Shown one piece after another: positions 53,207 to 63,451 of a stretch of 64,000 nt of DNA. The notes beneath the pieces are model-generated. The model was given only the letters and a program-made list of their open reading frames with translations, did no database searches and was not told the origin of the DNA. This DNA is from Acinetobacter sp. A47 (lineage in GTDB: Bacteria > Pseudomonadota > Gammaproteobacteria > Pseudomonadales > Moraxellaceae). Numbering within the stretch: position 1 is the stretch's first letter; each line of letters starts with the position of its first letter. Both the position numbers and the translations under genes were made by a program. The DNA is taken from the NCBI RefSeq assembly GCF_000805455.1, contig NZ_JSUS01000009.1, positions 62,001 to 126,000 on the forward strand, given 5' to 3'.

Positions 53207-54661
53207 TTAGGTTAAAATGATATCGTATTGCTCTTGCGTATACAGATTTTCCACCTGGAATTTAATCACCCGGCTAATGAAATGTTCCAAATCCGCGACA
53301 GCTGGGGCTTCTGCTGTTAATAAGCGGTCAATCACCGCTGGATGAGCAACGACAGTAAAGCCACCCTTGGAATCAAATGCACGGGCATAACGCAAAATCT
53401 CCCGAAATATTTCGTAACATACTGTCTCTGCCGTCTTTACATAGCCCCTGCCCTGACAGGTTGGGCATGATTCACACAGTAAATGTTCCAAAGATTCACG
53501 GGTACGTTTGCGGGTCATTTCTACCAGACCCAGTTCAGAAACCTGGGTAATTTTGGTCTTGGCATGATCACGCTCAAGCATCCGCTCAAACTGGCGCATC
53601 ACTTCTTCACGATGCTCGGCTTCCTGCATGTCGATAAAATCAATAATGATAATACCGCCCAGATTACGCAGACGAAGCTGCCGTGCAATCACCTGGGTGG
53701 CTTCCATATTGGTTTTAAATACGGTGTCTTCCAGACTGCGCCCGCCGACATAAGAGCCGGTATTGACATCAATCGTCGTCATGGCCTCGGTCTGGTCAAT
53801 CATCAGATAGCCGCCAGACTTGAGGGCTACACGGGTTTGCAACGCCTTTTGAATATCTTCTTCAACGTTATATAAATCAAAAAGCGGCTTTTCTCCCGGA
53901 TAATGAATCAGCCGGTTTTGAATGGTCGGCACAAACTCATTAACAAACTCGCTCAGCTTGCCATGGATTTCTCTTGAGTCGACATAGATTTTAGCCGTTT
54001 CATCGCTGGCCAGATCACGCACGATGCGTTGTGGTAGAGGCAATTCTTCAAAGATCAGTTCTGCGGTTGCAGCTTCTTTTTGCTTGCGCTGGATAAATTC
54101 CCATAATTTGCTGAGATAACACATATCCTGCGCAATTGCGGCTTCATCTACGCCCTCTGCAGCAGTACGCACAATGACACTGCCGGGCAGATTATGTTGT
54201 GCCTGGATGCTTTCAATAATACTGCGTAAGCGATCACGCTCGTCTTCAGACTCAATGCGCTGAGAAACACCAATATGGTTGCCGTAAGGCATCAAGACCA
54301 GATAGCGTGAAGGAATCGAAAGATCGGTGCTTAACCGGGCCCCTTTGGTCCCAAGCATGTCTTTCATGACCTGAACCGTCAGCATCTGTCCGGGATGCAA
54401 CAGCTCAAAGACATTTGGAGTGGGCTGCGAACGCGACCACACCATATCGTTAATATGCAAAAAAGCGGTTCGAGACAAACCGATATCCACAAAGGCAGCC
54501 TGCATCCCTGGCAGGACACGCACCACCTTACCCTTGTAGATATTACCCACTAACCCACGTTTCACGGTGCGCTCAACGAATAGTTCATTGACCGTACCAT
54601 TTTCAATCAATGCCACACGACATTCCATCGGCGTGACGTTAATCAGCAACTCTTCTGCCAT
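53207..54661 (-). CDS. rng: ribonuclease G
   Basis: 484 residues. The S1 RNA-binding domain is near residues 37-125 (NIYKGKVVRVLPGMQAAFVDIG), and the RNase E/G catalytic Asp residues lie in TIDVNTGSYVG and IIIDFIDM. The Zn-link Cys are in CESCPTCQGRGYV. It lacks the long C-terminal scaffold of RNase E. It processes the 5' end of 16S rRNA and some mRNAs. It is the last gene of the mreBCD-maf-rng unit, 54 bp after maf. Confidence 0.93.
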   Translation of the reverse strand: MAEELLINVTPMECRVALIENGTVNELFVERTVKRGLVGNIYKGKVVRVLPGMQAAFVDIGLSRTAFLHINDMVWSRSQPTPNVFELLHPGQMLTVQVMKDMLGTKGARLSTDLSIPSRYLVLMPYGNHIGVSQRIESEDERDRLRSIIESIQAQHNLPGSVIVRTAAEGVDEAAIAQDMCYLSKLWEFIQRKQKEAATAELIFEELPLPQRIVRDLASDETAKIYVDSREIHGKLSEFVNEFVPTIQNRLIHYPGEKPLFDLYNVEEDIQKALQTRVALKSGGYLMIDQTEAMTTIDVNTGSYVGGRSLEDTVFKTNMEATQVIARQLRLRNLGGIIIIDFIDMQEAEHREEVMRQFERMLERDHAKTKITQVSELGLVEMTRKRTRESLEHLLCESCPTCQGRGYVKTAETVCYEIFREILRYARAFDSKGGFTVVAHPAVIDRLLTAEAPAVADLEHFISRVIKFQVENLYTQEQYDIILT

Positions 54662-54715
54662 AGCAAACTCAAAACTTTATAAAAATTCTTATATCCGAAA
54701 GTGTTAGCCCGGGTA

Positions 54716-55285
54716 TTACAATACCTGAGTTTGAACCCTTTCTAATAACTGTGCTGTCTCATAGAGGGGCAACCCCACGACATTACTGTAGCTGCCCCGA
54801 ATCTGAGGAATATATTGTGCAGCAATTCCCTGTATTGCATAGGCACCAGCTTTTCCTGCCGGCTCACCCGTGGCCCAGTATTTTTCCATTTCCGCATGGC
54901 TCAGTGACCGGAACTCAACCTCGGTATGTACCACCGTGCTCAGGCTCTGGGATGAAGTCGCAACACATACACCGGAATAGACATCATGCCATTGTCCGGA
55001 AAGTGCCGACCAGATAGCAAAGGCATGCTGCTTTGATTCTGGCTTGCCAATAATCTGCCCGGCAAAGCTCAGGCTGGTATCGGCGGCAATCACAATGGCA
55101 TCCGGAAACCGGGCTAAAACTGCCTGCGCCTTATCCCGGGCCAACCGTTCAACATAGTGCTGAACTGTTTCCCCATCAAGCACCGCCTCATCAACATCCG
55201 GGCTATAGATTTCAAAATCCAGCCCCAGTTGTGTTAATAGCTCCTGCCGGCGAGGTGAGCTTGATGCCAGAATTATATGCGCCAT
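54716..55285 (-). CDS. maf: Maf family nucleoside triphosphate pyrophosphatase
   Basis: 189 residues of the Maf/YhdE family. The N-terminus LASSSPRRQELLTQLGLDFEI and VIAADTSLSFAGQIIGKPES are diagnostic, with YAIQGIAAQYIPQIRGSYSNVVGLPL (split) near the end. These enzymes hydrolyse non-canonical or pyrimidine nucleoside triphosphates and were first linked to septum inhibition. Its start overlaps the end of mreD by 13 bp, so it belongs to the mre operon. Confidence 0.92.
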   Translation of the reverse strand: MAHIILASSSPRRQELLTQLGLDFEIYSPDVDEAVLDGETVQHYVERLARDKAQAVLARFPDAIVIAADTSLSFAGQIIGKPESKQHAFAIWSALSGQWHDVYSGVCVATSSQSLSTVVHTEVEFRSLSHAEMEKYWATGEPAGKAGAYAIQGIAAQYIPQIRGSYSNVVGLPLYETAQLLERVQTQVL

Positions 55286-55764
55286 TTATGTAAACAATAA
55301 TAAACCAGTGGCCATACTAACACACCTGTCACCACAGGTTGCCAATGACGGGCAATCGAAAAATGGGTTCCGGCAATGGTCTGGCTAATCCACAAAAAGG
55401 TAATATGCGCAACAATGGCAAGAATCGCAATCACCCATGAGTTACCAAAGGTCAGGATACGACGTTCACGGATCAGGTAACGTGTCACAAAGCTGATCAG
55501 TACAAAACTGAGGGCATTTAAACCCAAAGGCGCATCGAGCAGCAGATCGACAAAAAGCCCCATGCCAAAGGCAAACCAGACTCCGCACCAGACCGGCTGG
55601 TAAAGTATCCAGAACAGCATGATCATCAGCATCATCGATGGACGCCATCCTGAAGCCTCATAAGGCATCGGATAAACCATCAGGATGGAACCAATCACAA
55701 TTGACAGGATAATCATCCACAAGGGATCTTTGCGTTTCTCGTAATTCAACTTAGCGATCGGCAT
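55273..55764 (-). CDS. mreD: rod shape-determining protein MreD
   Basis: 163-residue inner-membrane protein with about five hydrophobic segments and the family pattern MLFWILYQPVWCGVWFAFGMGLFVDLLLDAPLGLNAL (in pieces). It is part of the elongasome with MreB, MreC, RodA and PBP2. It overlaps mreC by 14 bp and maf by 13 bp, indicating tight translational coupling. Confidence 0.9.
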   Translation of the reverse strand: MPIAKLNYEKRKDPLWMIILSIVIGSILMVYPMPYEASGWRPSMMLMIMLFWILYQPVWCGVWFAFGMGLFVDLLLDAPLGLNALSFVLISFVTRYLIRERRILTFGNSWVIAILAIVAHITFLWISQTIAGTHFSIARHWQPVVTGVLVWPLVYYCLHKWRI

Positions 55765-56608
55765 AAGGTTGCTCCTGCGCTAATGATTCAGAGAATAACA
55801 CCACCACATGATGGCCGCTGGCCAACTGCGCAGCAGGCGCTACGTCAATTTCAGCAAATTCGCCCGAATTGTGCCGGCTTATTTTGGAAACGGTTCCCAC
55901 CAGATAACCCGCCGGAAAATGTTCACCAAGCCCGGAGCTAAAGACTTTGTCCCCGACCTGTATATTGGCGCTGGTCGGCACATATTCCATTTTAAGTTGT
56001 CCCAGATCGCCGGTTCCGGTCACAATGGCCCGCATCCCCGTCCGTTCCAGCCGTACCGATAAGGAATGTTCCTTGTCAGAGAGCAGCATAATCCGTGCAC
56101 TATGAGGATAGACATTAATAATCTGCCCCATAATCCCCTTATCATCGAGCACGGTTTGTCCGACCCGTAAATGATCCATGGAACCACGGTTAATGATAAT
56201 AATGTGTCGTAAAGGATCGGCATCAGTCCCAATCACTTCAGCAATCTGCATACGGCCATCAATAATTAATGGCGTATCCAGCAGCCCTCTTAGACGGTTA
56301 TTTTCCGCAGAAAGCTCTGACAGTTTTTGCAGGCGGACCTGAGCCTGAAGAAGTTCAGCCTGCATGGCCGTATTTTCACGGCGCAATTGGGCTTCAGATT
56401 TGGTTTGTTGGTTAAGCCATTCTCGCGACAGTACAGGATAGCTTGCCAGCGCATAAATCGGATTATACGCGGCATACAGGACATCCCTTGCGGGCTGGAT
56501 GACATAGGGCATGCGCCAATCAAAGAAAAGCACCACCAGACATGTAATGACCGCAATGACAAATGAGCGAAAAGATGGCGGTTGTCTTGAAAAAAGATTC
56601 GGTTGCAC
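55751..56608 (-). CDS. mreC: rod shape-determining protein MreC
   Basis: 285 residues. One membrane anchor (about 15-33) is followed by a coiled coil (about 68-108, KSEAQLRRENTAMQAELLQA) and the two beta domains of periplasmic MreC (QTVLDDKGIMGQIINVYPHS, GDLGQLKMEYVPTSANIQVG). It links the MreB filament to the wall synthases. It sits between mreB (17-bp gap) and mreD (14-bp overlap). Confidence 0.92.
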   Translation of the reverse strand: MQPNLFSRQPPSFRSFVIAVITCLVVLFFDWRMPYVIQPARDVLYAAYNPIYALASYPVLSREWLNQQTKSEAQLRRENTAMQAELLQAQVRLQKLSELSAENNRLRGLLDTPLIIDGRMQIAEVIGTDADPLRHIIIINRGSMDHLRVGQTVLDDKGIMGQIINVYPHSARIMLLSDKEHSLSVRLERTGMRAIVTGTGDLGQLKMEYVPTSANIQVGDKVFSSGLGEHFPAGYLVGTVSKISRHNSGEFAEIDVAPAAQLASGHHVVVLFSESLAQEQPYADR

Positions 56609-56625
56609 CGCCTCGTCCTTATGAT

Positions 56626-57711
<1,086 letters not shown>

Positions 57712-57799
57712 TTAACTAAATGTGATGATTTGAACAAGTCAATCGCTTATTATAACGCACGATATTTTGAAATTTTTTAATACTGAATTAGGTAAAGTT

Positions 57800-58117
57800 A
57801 TGTCTACATCATCAGATGCTCAGCAGACAACAGACTTAAACGCGCAAACGGTCTCGCAAATTGCACACCTTGCCCGTTTGTCTCTCAATGACACGCAATC
57901 TGCTGAATATGCTCAAAGTTTAAATAAAATCCTTGGCATGATGGAAAGCTTGAAAGGCATTAATACCGATGATGTTGAGCCTTTAAAGAGCCCATTTGAC
58001 AACCCGCAACCCCTACGCGCTGACGTTGTGACCGAGAGCAACCATCGCGACGAATATCAGGCAGTCGCGCCTGCAACAGAAGCAGGTCTGTACCTCGTAC
58101 CTCGCGTAATTGAATAA
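57800..58117 (+). CDS. gatC: Asp/Glu-tRNA(Asn/Gln) amidotransferase subunit C
   Basis: 105 residues from the ATG at 57800, which follows AGGT with 6-nt spacing; the frame is open to 57767. Family pattern: [41 protein letters not shown] and the C-terminal YLVPRVIE. It stabilises the GatA-GatB complex that amidates misacylated Glu-tRNA-Gln or Asp-tRNA-Asn. It is the first gene of gatCAB. Confidence 0.93.
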   Translation: MSTSSDAQQTTDLNAQTVSQIAHLARLSLNDTQSAEYAQSLNKILGMMESLKGINTDDVEPLKSPFDNPQPLRADVVTESNHRDEYQAVAPATEAGLYLVPRVIE

Positions 58118-58170
58118 GTTTTATTCGATTAGTCAATATTTTATATTTAGAATGTAAAGAAATTTTTCAT

Positions 58171-59649
58171 ATGACAGATTTACATCGCTTATCAATCCGT
58201 GAACTCTCTGAAGGCTTGAAACAGGCCCAATTTTCATCACGCGAATTGACTGAACATTATTTAAAGCGTATTGCCCACATTGACCCGAAAGTAAAAAGTT
58301 ATGTGACGGTGACTGCTGAACAGGCACTTCGTGAAGCCGATGCCGCCGATGTGGCACTCAAGGCTGGCAATGCCACAGCTTTAACGGGTATTCCGCTTGC
58401 CCACAAAGACATTTTTTGTACACACGGCATTAAAACCACGGCCGGTTCAAAAATGCTGGATAACTTCATTTCACCTTATGATGCCACCGTGGTTGCAAAA
58501 GGCAAAGCTGCGGGTCTTGTGACGTTAGGCAAGGTGAACATGGATGAGTTTGCCATGGGTTCAACCTCCGAAAACTCGTATTTTGGGGCAACCTCAAACC
58601 CGTGGAACCTTGACCATGTTCCGGGTGGTTCATCCGGTGGTTCTGCTGCGGCAGTGGCCGCTGACCTTGCACCATTTGCCACAGGTACCGATACAGGCGG
58701 TTCGATTCGCCAGCCGGCTTCATTTTGTGGCCTGACTGGCTTGAAACCGACCTATGGCCGTGTATCCCGCTTCGGTATGATCGCCTTTGCATCATCACTG
58801 GATCAGGGTGGCCCGATGGCGCGCTCGGCTGAAGACTGTGCTTATTTGATGAATGTGATGGCTGGCCACGACGCCAAAGACTCGACTTCCGTCAATAAAG
58901 ACGTTGATGACTATGTGGCAAACCTGAACAGCACAGCAGTGAAAGGTTTACGCATTGGTATTCCAAAGCAATACTTCAATGTGGCCGGTTTAGACGCCGA
59001 TGTAAAAGCACGCGTTGAAGAGTCGTTGAAAAAGTTAGAGGAAATGGGCGCAATCCTGATTGAGATTGATCTCAACATGACCGAAGCCTATGTACCCACC
59101 TACTACCTGATTGCGCCTGCGGAAGCATCTTCAAACCTGTCACGTTTTGACGGTGTACGTTATGGCTACCGTTGTGAAAATCCGGTCGACCTGATGGACT
59201 TGTACAAACGTTCACGTTCGGAAGGGTTTGGTGCCGAAGTTCAACGCCGTATCCTGATCGGGACTTATGCCCTTTCTGCAGGTTATTACGATGCTTACTA
59301 CGTCAAGGCACAGAAAGTACGTCGTCTGATCCAGCAAGACTTCCTCAAAGCCTTTGAAAATGTCGATGTGATTGCAGCACCATCCGCACCAACCACAGCG
59401 TACAAGATCGGTGCCAACCTCAGCCCGACTGAAATGTATCTGGGTGATATCTATACCCTTGCTGTAAACCTAGCAGGCCTGCCAGCGATCAATGCACCGG
59501 TTGGTTTTGACAAAGACAGCTTACCGGTGGGCTTGCAGTTGATTGGCAACTACTGGTCAGAATCACAATTGCTGTCGATTGTGCATCAATATCAACAAAA
59601 CACAGACTGGCATACTAAACGTGCGGCAATTGCTGAGGAGAATGCATAA
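58171..59649 (+). CDS. gatA: Asp/Glu-tRNA(Asn/Gln) amidotransferase subunit A
   Basis: 492-residue amidase-signature enzyme that frees ammonia from glutamine. The Ser-cis-Ser-Lys triad is visible: Lys in AHKDIFC, Ser in [15 protein letters not shown] and nucleophile Ser in [12 protein letters not shown]. Its stop overlaps the gatB start (TAATG). Confidence 0.96.
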   Translation: MTDLHRLSIRELSEGLKQAQFSSRELTEHYLKRIAHIDPKVKSYVTVTAEQALREADAADVALKAGNATALTGIPLAHKDIFCTHGIKTTAGSKMLDNFISPYDATVVAKGKAAGLVTLGKVNMDEFAMGSTSENSYFGATSNPWNLDHVPGGSSGGSAAAVAADLAPFATGTDTGGSIRQPASFCGLTGLKPTYGRVSRFGMIAFASSLDQGGPMARSAEDCAYLMNVMAGHDAKDSTSVNKDVDDYVANLNSTAVKGLRIGIPKQYFNVAGLDADVKARVEESLKKLEEMGAILIEIDLNMTEAYVPTYYLIAPAEASSNLSRFDGVRYGYRCENPVDLMDLYKRSRSEGFGAEVQRRILIGTYALSAGYYDAYYVKAQKVRRLIQQDFLKAFENVDVIAAPSAPTTAYKIGANLSPTEMYLGDIYTLAVNLAGLPAINAPVGFDKDSLPVGLQLIGNYWSESQLLSIVHQYQQNTDWHTKRAAIAEENA

Positions 59650-61118
59650 TGGCTGAAGCTCAAAAGTTAAAGTTAATTGACGGTTGGGAAGTCGTTATCG
59701 GGATCGAGATCCATACTCAGCTTGCCACCAAGTCTAAAATCTTCTCGGGTTCATCGACTGAATTTGGCCAAGACCCGAATACACAAGCCAGCCTTGTTGA
59801 TTTGGCCATGCCGGGCGTACTGCCAGTATTGAACGCAGAAGTGGTTGATCTTGCAATTCGCTTCGGTTTGGGGATTGATGCCTATATCGACCAGGCCTCT
59901 GTGTTTGCGCGTAAGAACTACTTCTACCCAGATTCGCCAAAAGGCTACCAGATCAGCCAGATGGACAATCCGATTGTGGGCTTGGGTCATATCGACATCC
60001 AGCTTGAAGATGGTAGCACCAAACGCATCGGTGTAACCCGTGCCCATCTTGAAGAAGATGCTGGTAAATCGATTCACGACCAGTTTGAAGGCATGTCGGG
60101 TATCGACTTGAACCGTGCGGGTACGCCATTACTTGAAATCGTATCTGAGCCAGATATGCGTTCGGTTGAAGAAGCGGTTGCCTATATCAAATCGATTCAT
60201 ACGCTCGTGCGTTGGTTAGGTATTTCTGACGGTAATATGGCAGAAGGTTCGTTCCGTGCCGACTGTAACGTGTCATTGCGTCGTCCGGGTCAACCCTTCG
60301 GTACCCGTTGCGAGTTGAAAAACCTCAACTCATTCCGTTTCATCGAGCAAGCAATCAATGTTGAAATTGAACGTCAGATGGAAATTCTGGAATACGGCGG
60401 CGAGATTGATCAGGAAACCCGTTTGTTCGATCCGAACAAGATGGAAACCCGTTCTATGCGTTCAAAAGAAGAAGCGAACGACTACCGCTACTTCCCTGAT
60501 CCGGACTTGTTGCCAGTGATTATTGCCGATGAGCAGATTGAAGCCATCAAAGCAACCATGCCAGAGTTGCCTGCGGCACGCCGTGCACGCTTTATCGTAG
60601 ACTTTGGTGTAACTGAGTACGATGCGCATGTATTGACGCTGTCACGCGAAATGGCGGACTTCTATGAAGCTGTTGTGGCTGCTGCTGGCGGTGCCAAGCA
60701 AGGTAAAGTCTCTGCAAACTGGGTGATGGGTGAATTCTCAGGCGCTTTAAACAAAGCGGGCCTAGAATTGGCAGATTCTCCTGTTTCTGCTGAGCAATTG
60801 GGTGGCATGATCGCGCGTATTGTGGACAATACCATTAGCGGTAAGATTGCGAAGCAAGTGTTTGGCTTTATGTGGGAAGCAGAAGGTAAATCTGCAGATG
60901 ACATTATTGCCGAGAAAGGCTTGAAGCAAGAAACCGATACTGGTGCGATTGAAGCAATCATCAAGGACGTGCTTGCAGCCAACGAAAAAATGGTTGAAGA
61001 GTACAAGTCTGGTAAGGAAAAAGCCTTTAATGGTCTTGTCGGTCAAGTGATGAAAGCCTCTAAGGGTAAAGCCAACCCTGCTCAAGTCAATGAACTCATG
61101 AAAAAATTGATTGGTTAA
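59649..61118 (+). CDS. gatB: Asp/Glu-tRNA(Asn/Gln) amidotransferase subunit B
   Basis: 489 residues. The cradle domain that phosphorylates and amidates the tRNA-bound acid begins [20 protein letters not shown] and includes [25 protein letters not shown] and [13 protein letters not shown]. The helical and YqeY tail ([19 protein letters not shown] to the end) binds tRNA. It is translationally coupled to gatA and followed by a terminator. Confidence 0.96.
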   Translation: MAEAQKLKLIDGWEVVIGIEIHTQLATKSKIFSGSSTEFGQDPNTQASLVDLAMPGVLPVLNAEVVDLAIRFGLGIDAYIDQASVFARKNYFYPDSPKGYQISQMDNPIVGLGHIDIQLEDGSTKRIGVTRAHLEEDAGKSIHDQFEGMSGIDLNRAGTPLLEIVSEPDMRSVEEAVAYIKSIHTLVRWLGISDGNMAEGSFRADCNVSLRRPGQPFGTRCELKNLNSFRFIEQAINVEIERQMEILEYGGEIDQETRLFDPNKMETRSMRSKEEANDYRYFPDPDLLPVIIADEQIEAIKATMPELPAARRARFIVDFGVTEYDAHVLTLSREMADFYEAVVAAAGGAKQGKVSANWVMGEFSGALNKAGLELADSPVSAEQLGGMIARIVDNTISGKIAKQVFGFMWEAEGKSADDIIAEKGLKQETDTGAIEAIIKDVLAANEKMVEEYKSGKEKAFNGLVGQVMKASKGKANPAQVNELMKKLIG

Positions 61119-61149
61119 TTTATTGGCTAATCAATTGATTTAATGATAT

Positions 61150-61177
61150 AAAACCTCGTATTGATACGGGGTTTTAT
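61150..61177 (+). terminator. gatCAB terminator
   Basis: AAAACCTCGTAT / ATACGGGGTTTT (12 bp with one G-T pair) followed by ATTTT. Confidence 0.85.
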
Positions 61178-61189
61178 TTTGAGAAAATA

Positions 61190-61999
61190 ATGGCTTTAAA
61201 GACAATATTCAATGTAAGTGAAGAAAAAACAGCTAAACTTGCTGTATTAATTGATGCAGATAATGCCTCAGCAAAAGATATTAAAAATATTCTAGATGAG
61301 TTGACAAAATATGGTGAAGCCACCGTAAAAAGGATTTATGGAAATTTTGTTAATCAAAATGGGAGCTGGAAACAAGCTATTAATGATTTAGCGATTAAGC
61401 CAATGCAACAATTTGCGTATACTACAGGAAAAAATGCCACTGATGGTTTTATGATTATTGATGCAATGGATTTACTTTATACCAATCGTTTTGATGGCTT
61501 TGCACTCGTTTCCAGTGATAGCGATTTTACTGCTTTAGCCATTCGCATTAAAGAGCAAGGTGCCACAGTTTACGGTTTTGGAAAAATGCAAACTCCTGAA
61601 GCTTTTAGAAATGCTTGCTCCCATTTCACTTATGTAGAAAATTTAAGAGATGATGAGGGGTTTGCAGTAATCTCACAGCAGAATAAACTACAATCAAATA
61701 TTAAAAACACAGACAAAGAAATTGAAAAAGTAGAAAAGACTCCTATCATAATATCTAGCCCACATCCTGAATTACCATTGTCCACAATCAAACAAATTTT
61801 TGATAATCACGATGTTGAATGGATACCGGCCTCTTCTTTTACTTCTCAATGGAAATTATTACAAAATGACTTTGATCCAAGAAATTATGGATTCAAAAAA
61901 GTTGTGGACTTAATCAAAAGCCATACAGATATTTTTGAATATGATGAGCGTTTATTAGAAAATGGACATAAACAAATATATATAAAGTTAAAAAGCTAA
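61190..61999 (+). CDS. NYN-domain RNase-like protein with C-terminal OST-HTH (LOTUS) domain
   Basis: 269 residues. The N-terminal NYN (LabA/DUF88) domain of the PIN-like nuclease fold shows its acidic residues in AVLIDADNAS, ATDGFMIIDAMDLL and LVSSDSDFTALA. After a charged linker, residues 200-269 form an OST-HTH/LOTUS domain (DFDPRNYGFKKVVDLIKSH), which binds RNA in other proteins. It is probably a cytoplasmic ribonuclease; the target is unknown. Its base composition is clearly more AT-rich than gatCAB, suggesting transfer. No operon partner is seen on the same strand. Confidence 0.85.
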   Translation: MALKTIFNVSEEKTAKLAVLIDADNASAKDIKNILDELTKYGEATVKRIYGNFVNQNGSWKQAINDLAIKPMQQFAYTTGKNATDGFMIIDAMDLLYTNRFDGFALVSSDSDFTALAIRIKEQGATVYGFGKMQTPEAFRNACSHFTYVENLRDDEGFAVISQQNKLQSNIKNTDKEIEKVEKTPIIISSPHPELPLSTIKQIFDNHDVEWIPASSFTSQWKLLQNDFDPRNYGFKKVVDLIKSHTDIFEYDERLLENGHKQIYIKLKS

Positions 62000-62005
62000 A
62001 TTCTA

Positions 62006-62032
62006 AAAGGCTTAGTTTTAAACTAAGCCTTT
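62006..62032. terminator. bidirectional terminator between NYN and PIN genes
   Basis: AAAGGCTTAGTTT and AAACTAAGCCTTT (13-bp arms around one central base) between convergent genes. It overlaps the stop codon of the PIN gene. Confidence 0.85.
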
Positions 62033-62438
62033 AATCAACCAAACCACTCGGTAAAGCCACCTTTAATTCAGCAAACTTATAATCCTGAATATTTCGAGTG
62101 ACAATCATCGTACAACCAAAACTCAAAGCAGCAAAATGCTGAATAGCATCTTCAAAATCAGTAAATTTAGACTCTAAAGCATTGGTAATTCCAACATGAT
62201 CTACAGGAATAATGACGAAAAATTTTAGAAGCTGCTTTATAAATATACGAGCCTTCTCATCCCCACCTAACTTACGCAAAATATAGTAAATATTGGCAAC
62301 ACTATTGGATGAAATACAGCCTGTAAAAGTTCTATTTTCACACAAGGCCAGAACAGACTGACTCGCCTCAACAAAAGGCTGACGCGCTAAAGCGACATCT
62401 AAAATCACATCAGAGTCGATAAAAATACGCTCACTCAT
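62031..62438 (-). CDS. PIN-domain toxin (VapC-like)
   Basis: 135-residue PIN-domain protein. Acidic site residues lie in FIDSDVILDVALARQ near the N-terminus, in FTDFEDAIQHFAAL and near IVTRNIQDYKF, as in VapC-type RNases. It overlaps the upstream antitoxin gene by 4 bp, the usual toxin-antitoxin arrangement. It is inferred to cleave RNA (commonly tRNA in VapC) when free of its antitoxin. Confidence 0.82.
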   Translation of the reverse strand: MSERIFIDSDVILDVALARQPFVEASQSVLALCENRTFTGCISSNSVANIYYILRKLGGDEKARIFIKQLLKFFVIIPVDHVGITNALESKFTDFEDAIQHFAALSFGCTMIVTRNIQDYKFAELKVALPSGLVD

Positions 62439-62686
62439 AGATGCTTTTCCATACGTCCATCTGCAAGTAATTCTTTATAATCCTGCCCGTTATCCTGTTC
62501 TGCAAACATTCCAGTTAAATGCTCTGTAATTGGGGCGTGAAGCTCATTGGTTCTATTCGCTTGAGCTGAGATACGGTCCAAATAAGCCTCTACCAGGCTA
62601 GAAACACTTTGCTGATGCTGTTGAGCATAATGTTTTGCTCGTTCAATCACATTTTTATCAATAGACAATGTTAATTTTGCTTGCAT
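62435..62686 (-). CDS. antitoxin, DUF6364-like ribbon-helix-helix protein
   Basis: 83 residues. The N-terminus KLTLSIDKNVIERAKHYAQQ with SVSSLVEAYLDRI is a ribbon-helix-helix DNA-binding domain; the acidic C-terminus should bind and block the PIN toxin. GGAGA precedes the ATG by 5 nt. It is first in the operon, directly downstream of a double palindrome that it probably binds to repress itself. Confidence 0.82.
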   Translation of the reverse strand: MQAKLTLSIDKNVIERAKHYAQQHQQSVSSLVEAYLDRISAQANRTNELHAPITEHLTGMFAEQDNGQDYKELLADGRMEKHL

Positions 62687-62695
62687 AAGTTTCTC

Positions 62696-62730
62696 CCTAT
62701 ACGTATTAACTATTTAATTATACGTATAGG
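62696..62730 (-). promoter_or_regulatory. toxin-antitoxin operator (paired ATACGTAT sites)
   Basis: CCTATACGTAT (62696-62706) and ATACGTATAGG (62720-62730) form a perfect 11-bp inverted repeat with a 13-bp spacer. Each arm contains the self-palindrome ATACGTAT, and the two are 21 bp apart centre to centre, two helical turns. It touches the antitoxin ribosome-binding site. Confidence 0.75.
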
Positions 62731-62776
62731 TCATTTTTTAGCAATTCCTTTTAATCAATAGAAAAAACTTAAACTT

Positions 62777-63298
62777 TTACTGGCCTCTTAACACACCCAA
62801 CTTATTCCAGATATCAGGCGTTAAAAAAGTCGTCACTAATTTATTTAAATCAATATAACGCAAGGTGCCTTGCAACTGCTGTCTGACCGCTGGGTCTTTG
62901 ACAATATCCTGCCCTGCACTCTGACCTAACTGCTGGAAAGCCTCCCCAACGGCCTTAACACCTTCAGCTTTAATCACGGCTTTGGTCTGCGTCGAACACT
63001 GCTCCACAATCACTCGCTGTAACACCTGCGCCAGTTTCTGATCTAACTGGGTTTTCTGCTCAGGCGTGACATTGCTGAATGCCTTTAAATCAGGATGCGC
63101 AGCCAAAGCACTAAACGTCCATTGTAAAACCGTGGTTTTATCGGCTGCGGTGGTCGATTTCACCAGACAATCACTGAGTTGATCGACCGTTGGTCCTGCC
63201 ATTGCCACCTGAGTAGTCCCCAACACAGCCGCAGCCATCAAGACAGAACGGCTCAGATGAGAAAAATTACGGCAGACAGAAGTATAAACGCGAGACAT
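62777..63298 (-). CDS. exported hypothetical protein
   Basis: 173 residues from the ATG at 63298, 9 nt after GGA; the frame is open to 63343. An Arg-containing N-region and a hydrophobic stretch (SVLMAAAVLGTTQVAMA) give a signal peptide with cleavage near AMA-GP. The mature helical protein has two Cys (SDCLVK, VEQCST) that may pair. It is probably periplasmic. I do not recognise the family. Confidence 0.65.
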   Translation of the reverse strand: MSRVYTSVCRNFSHLSRSVLMAAAVLGTTQVAMAGPTVDQLSDCLVKSTTAADKTTVLQWTFSALAAHPDLKAFSNVTPEQKTQLDQKLAQVLQRVIVEQCSTQTKAVIKAEGVKAVGEAFQQLGQSAGQDIVKDPAVRQQLQGTLRYIDLNKLVTTFLTPDIWNKLGVLRGQ

Positions 63299-63451
63299 AA
63301 GCACAGTTCCAAATTGCAATCTTTCCCTTTGTACCATGTACAAGGCAAATCATCTGTAATGTCGCTGTAAATTGCGTAAATCCACGCCTTTCAAGCTTTG
63401 CAAAAGTGTAAAATGCTCCTCTAAAACCATCCTATATTCCTGCATGTGCAT

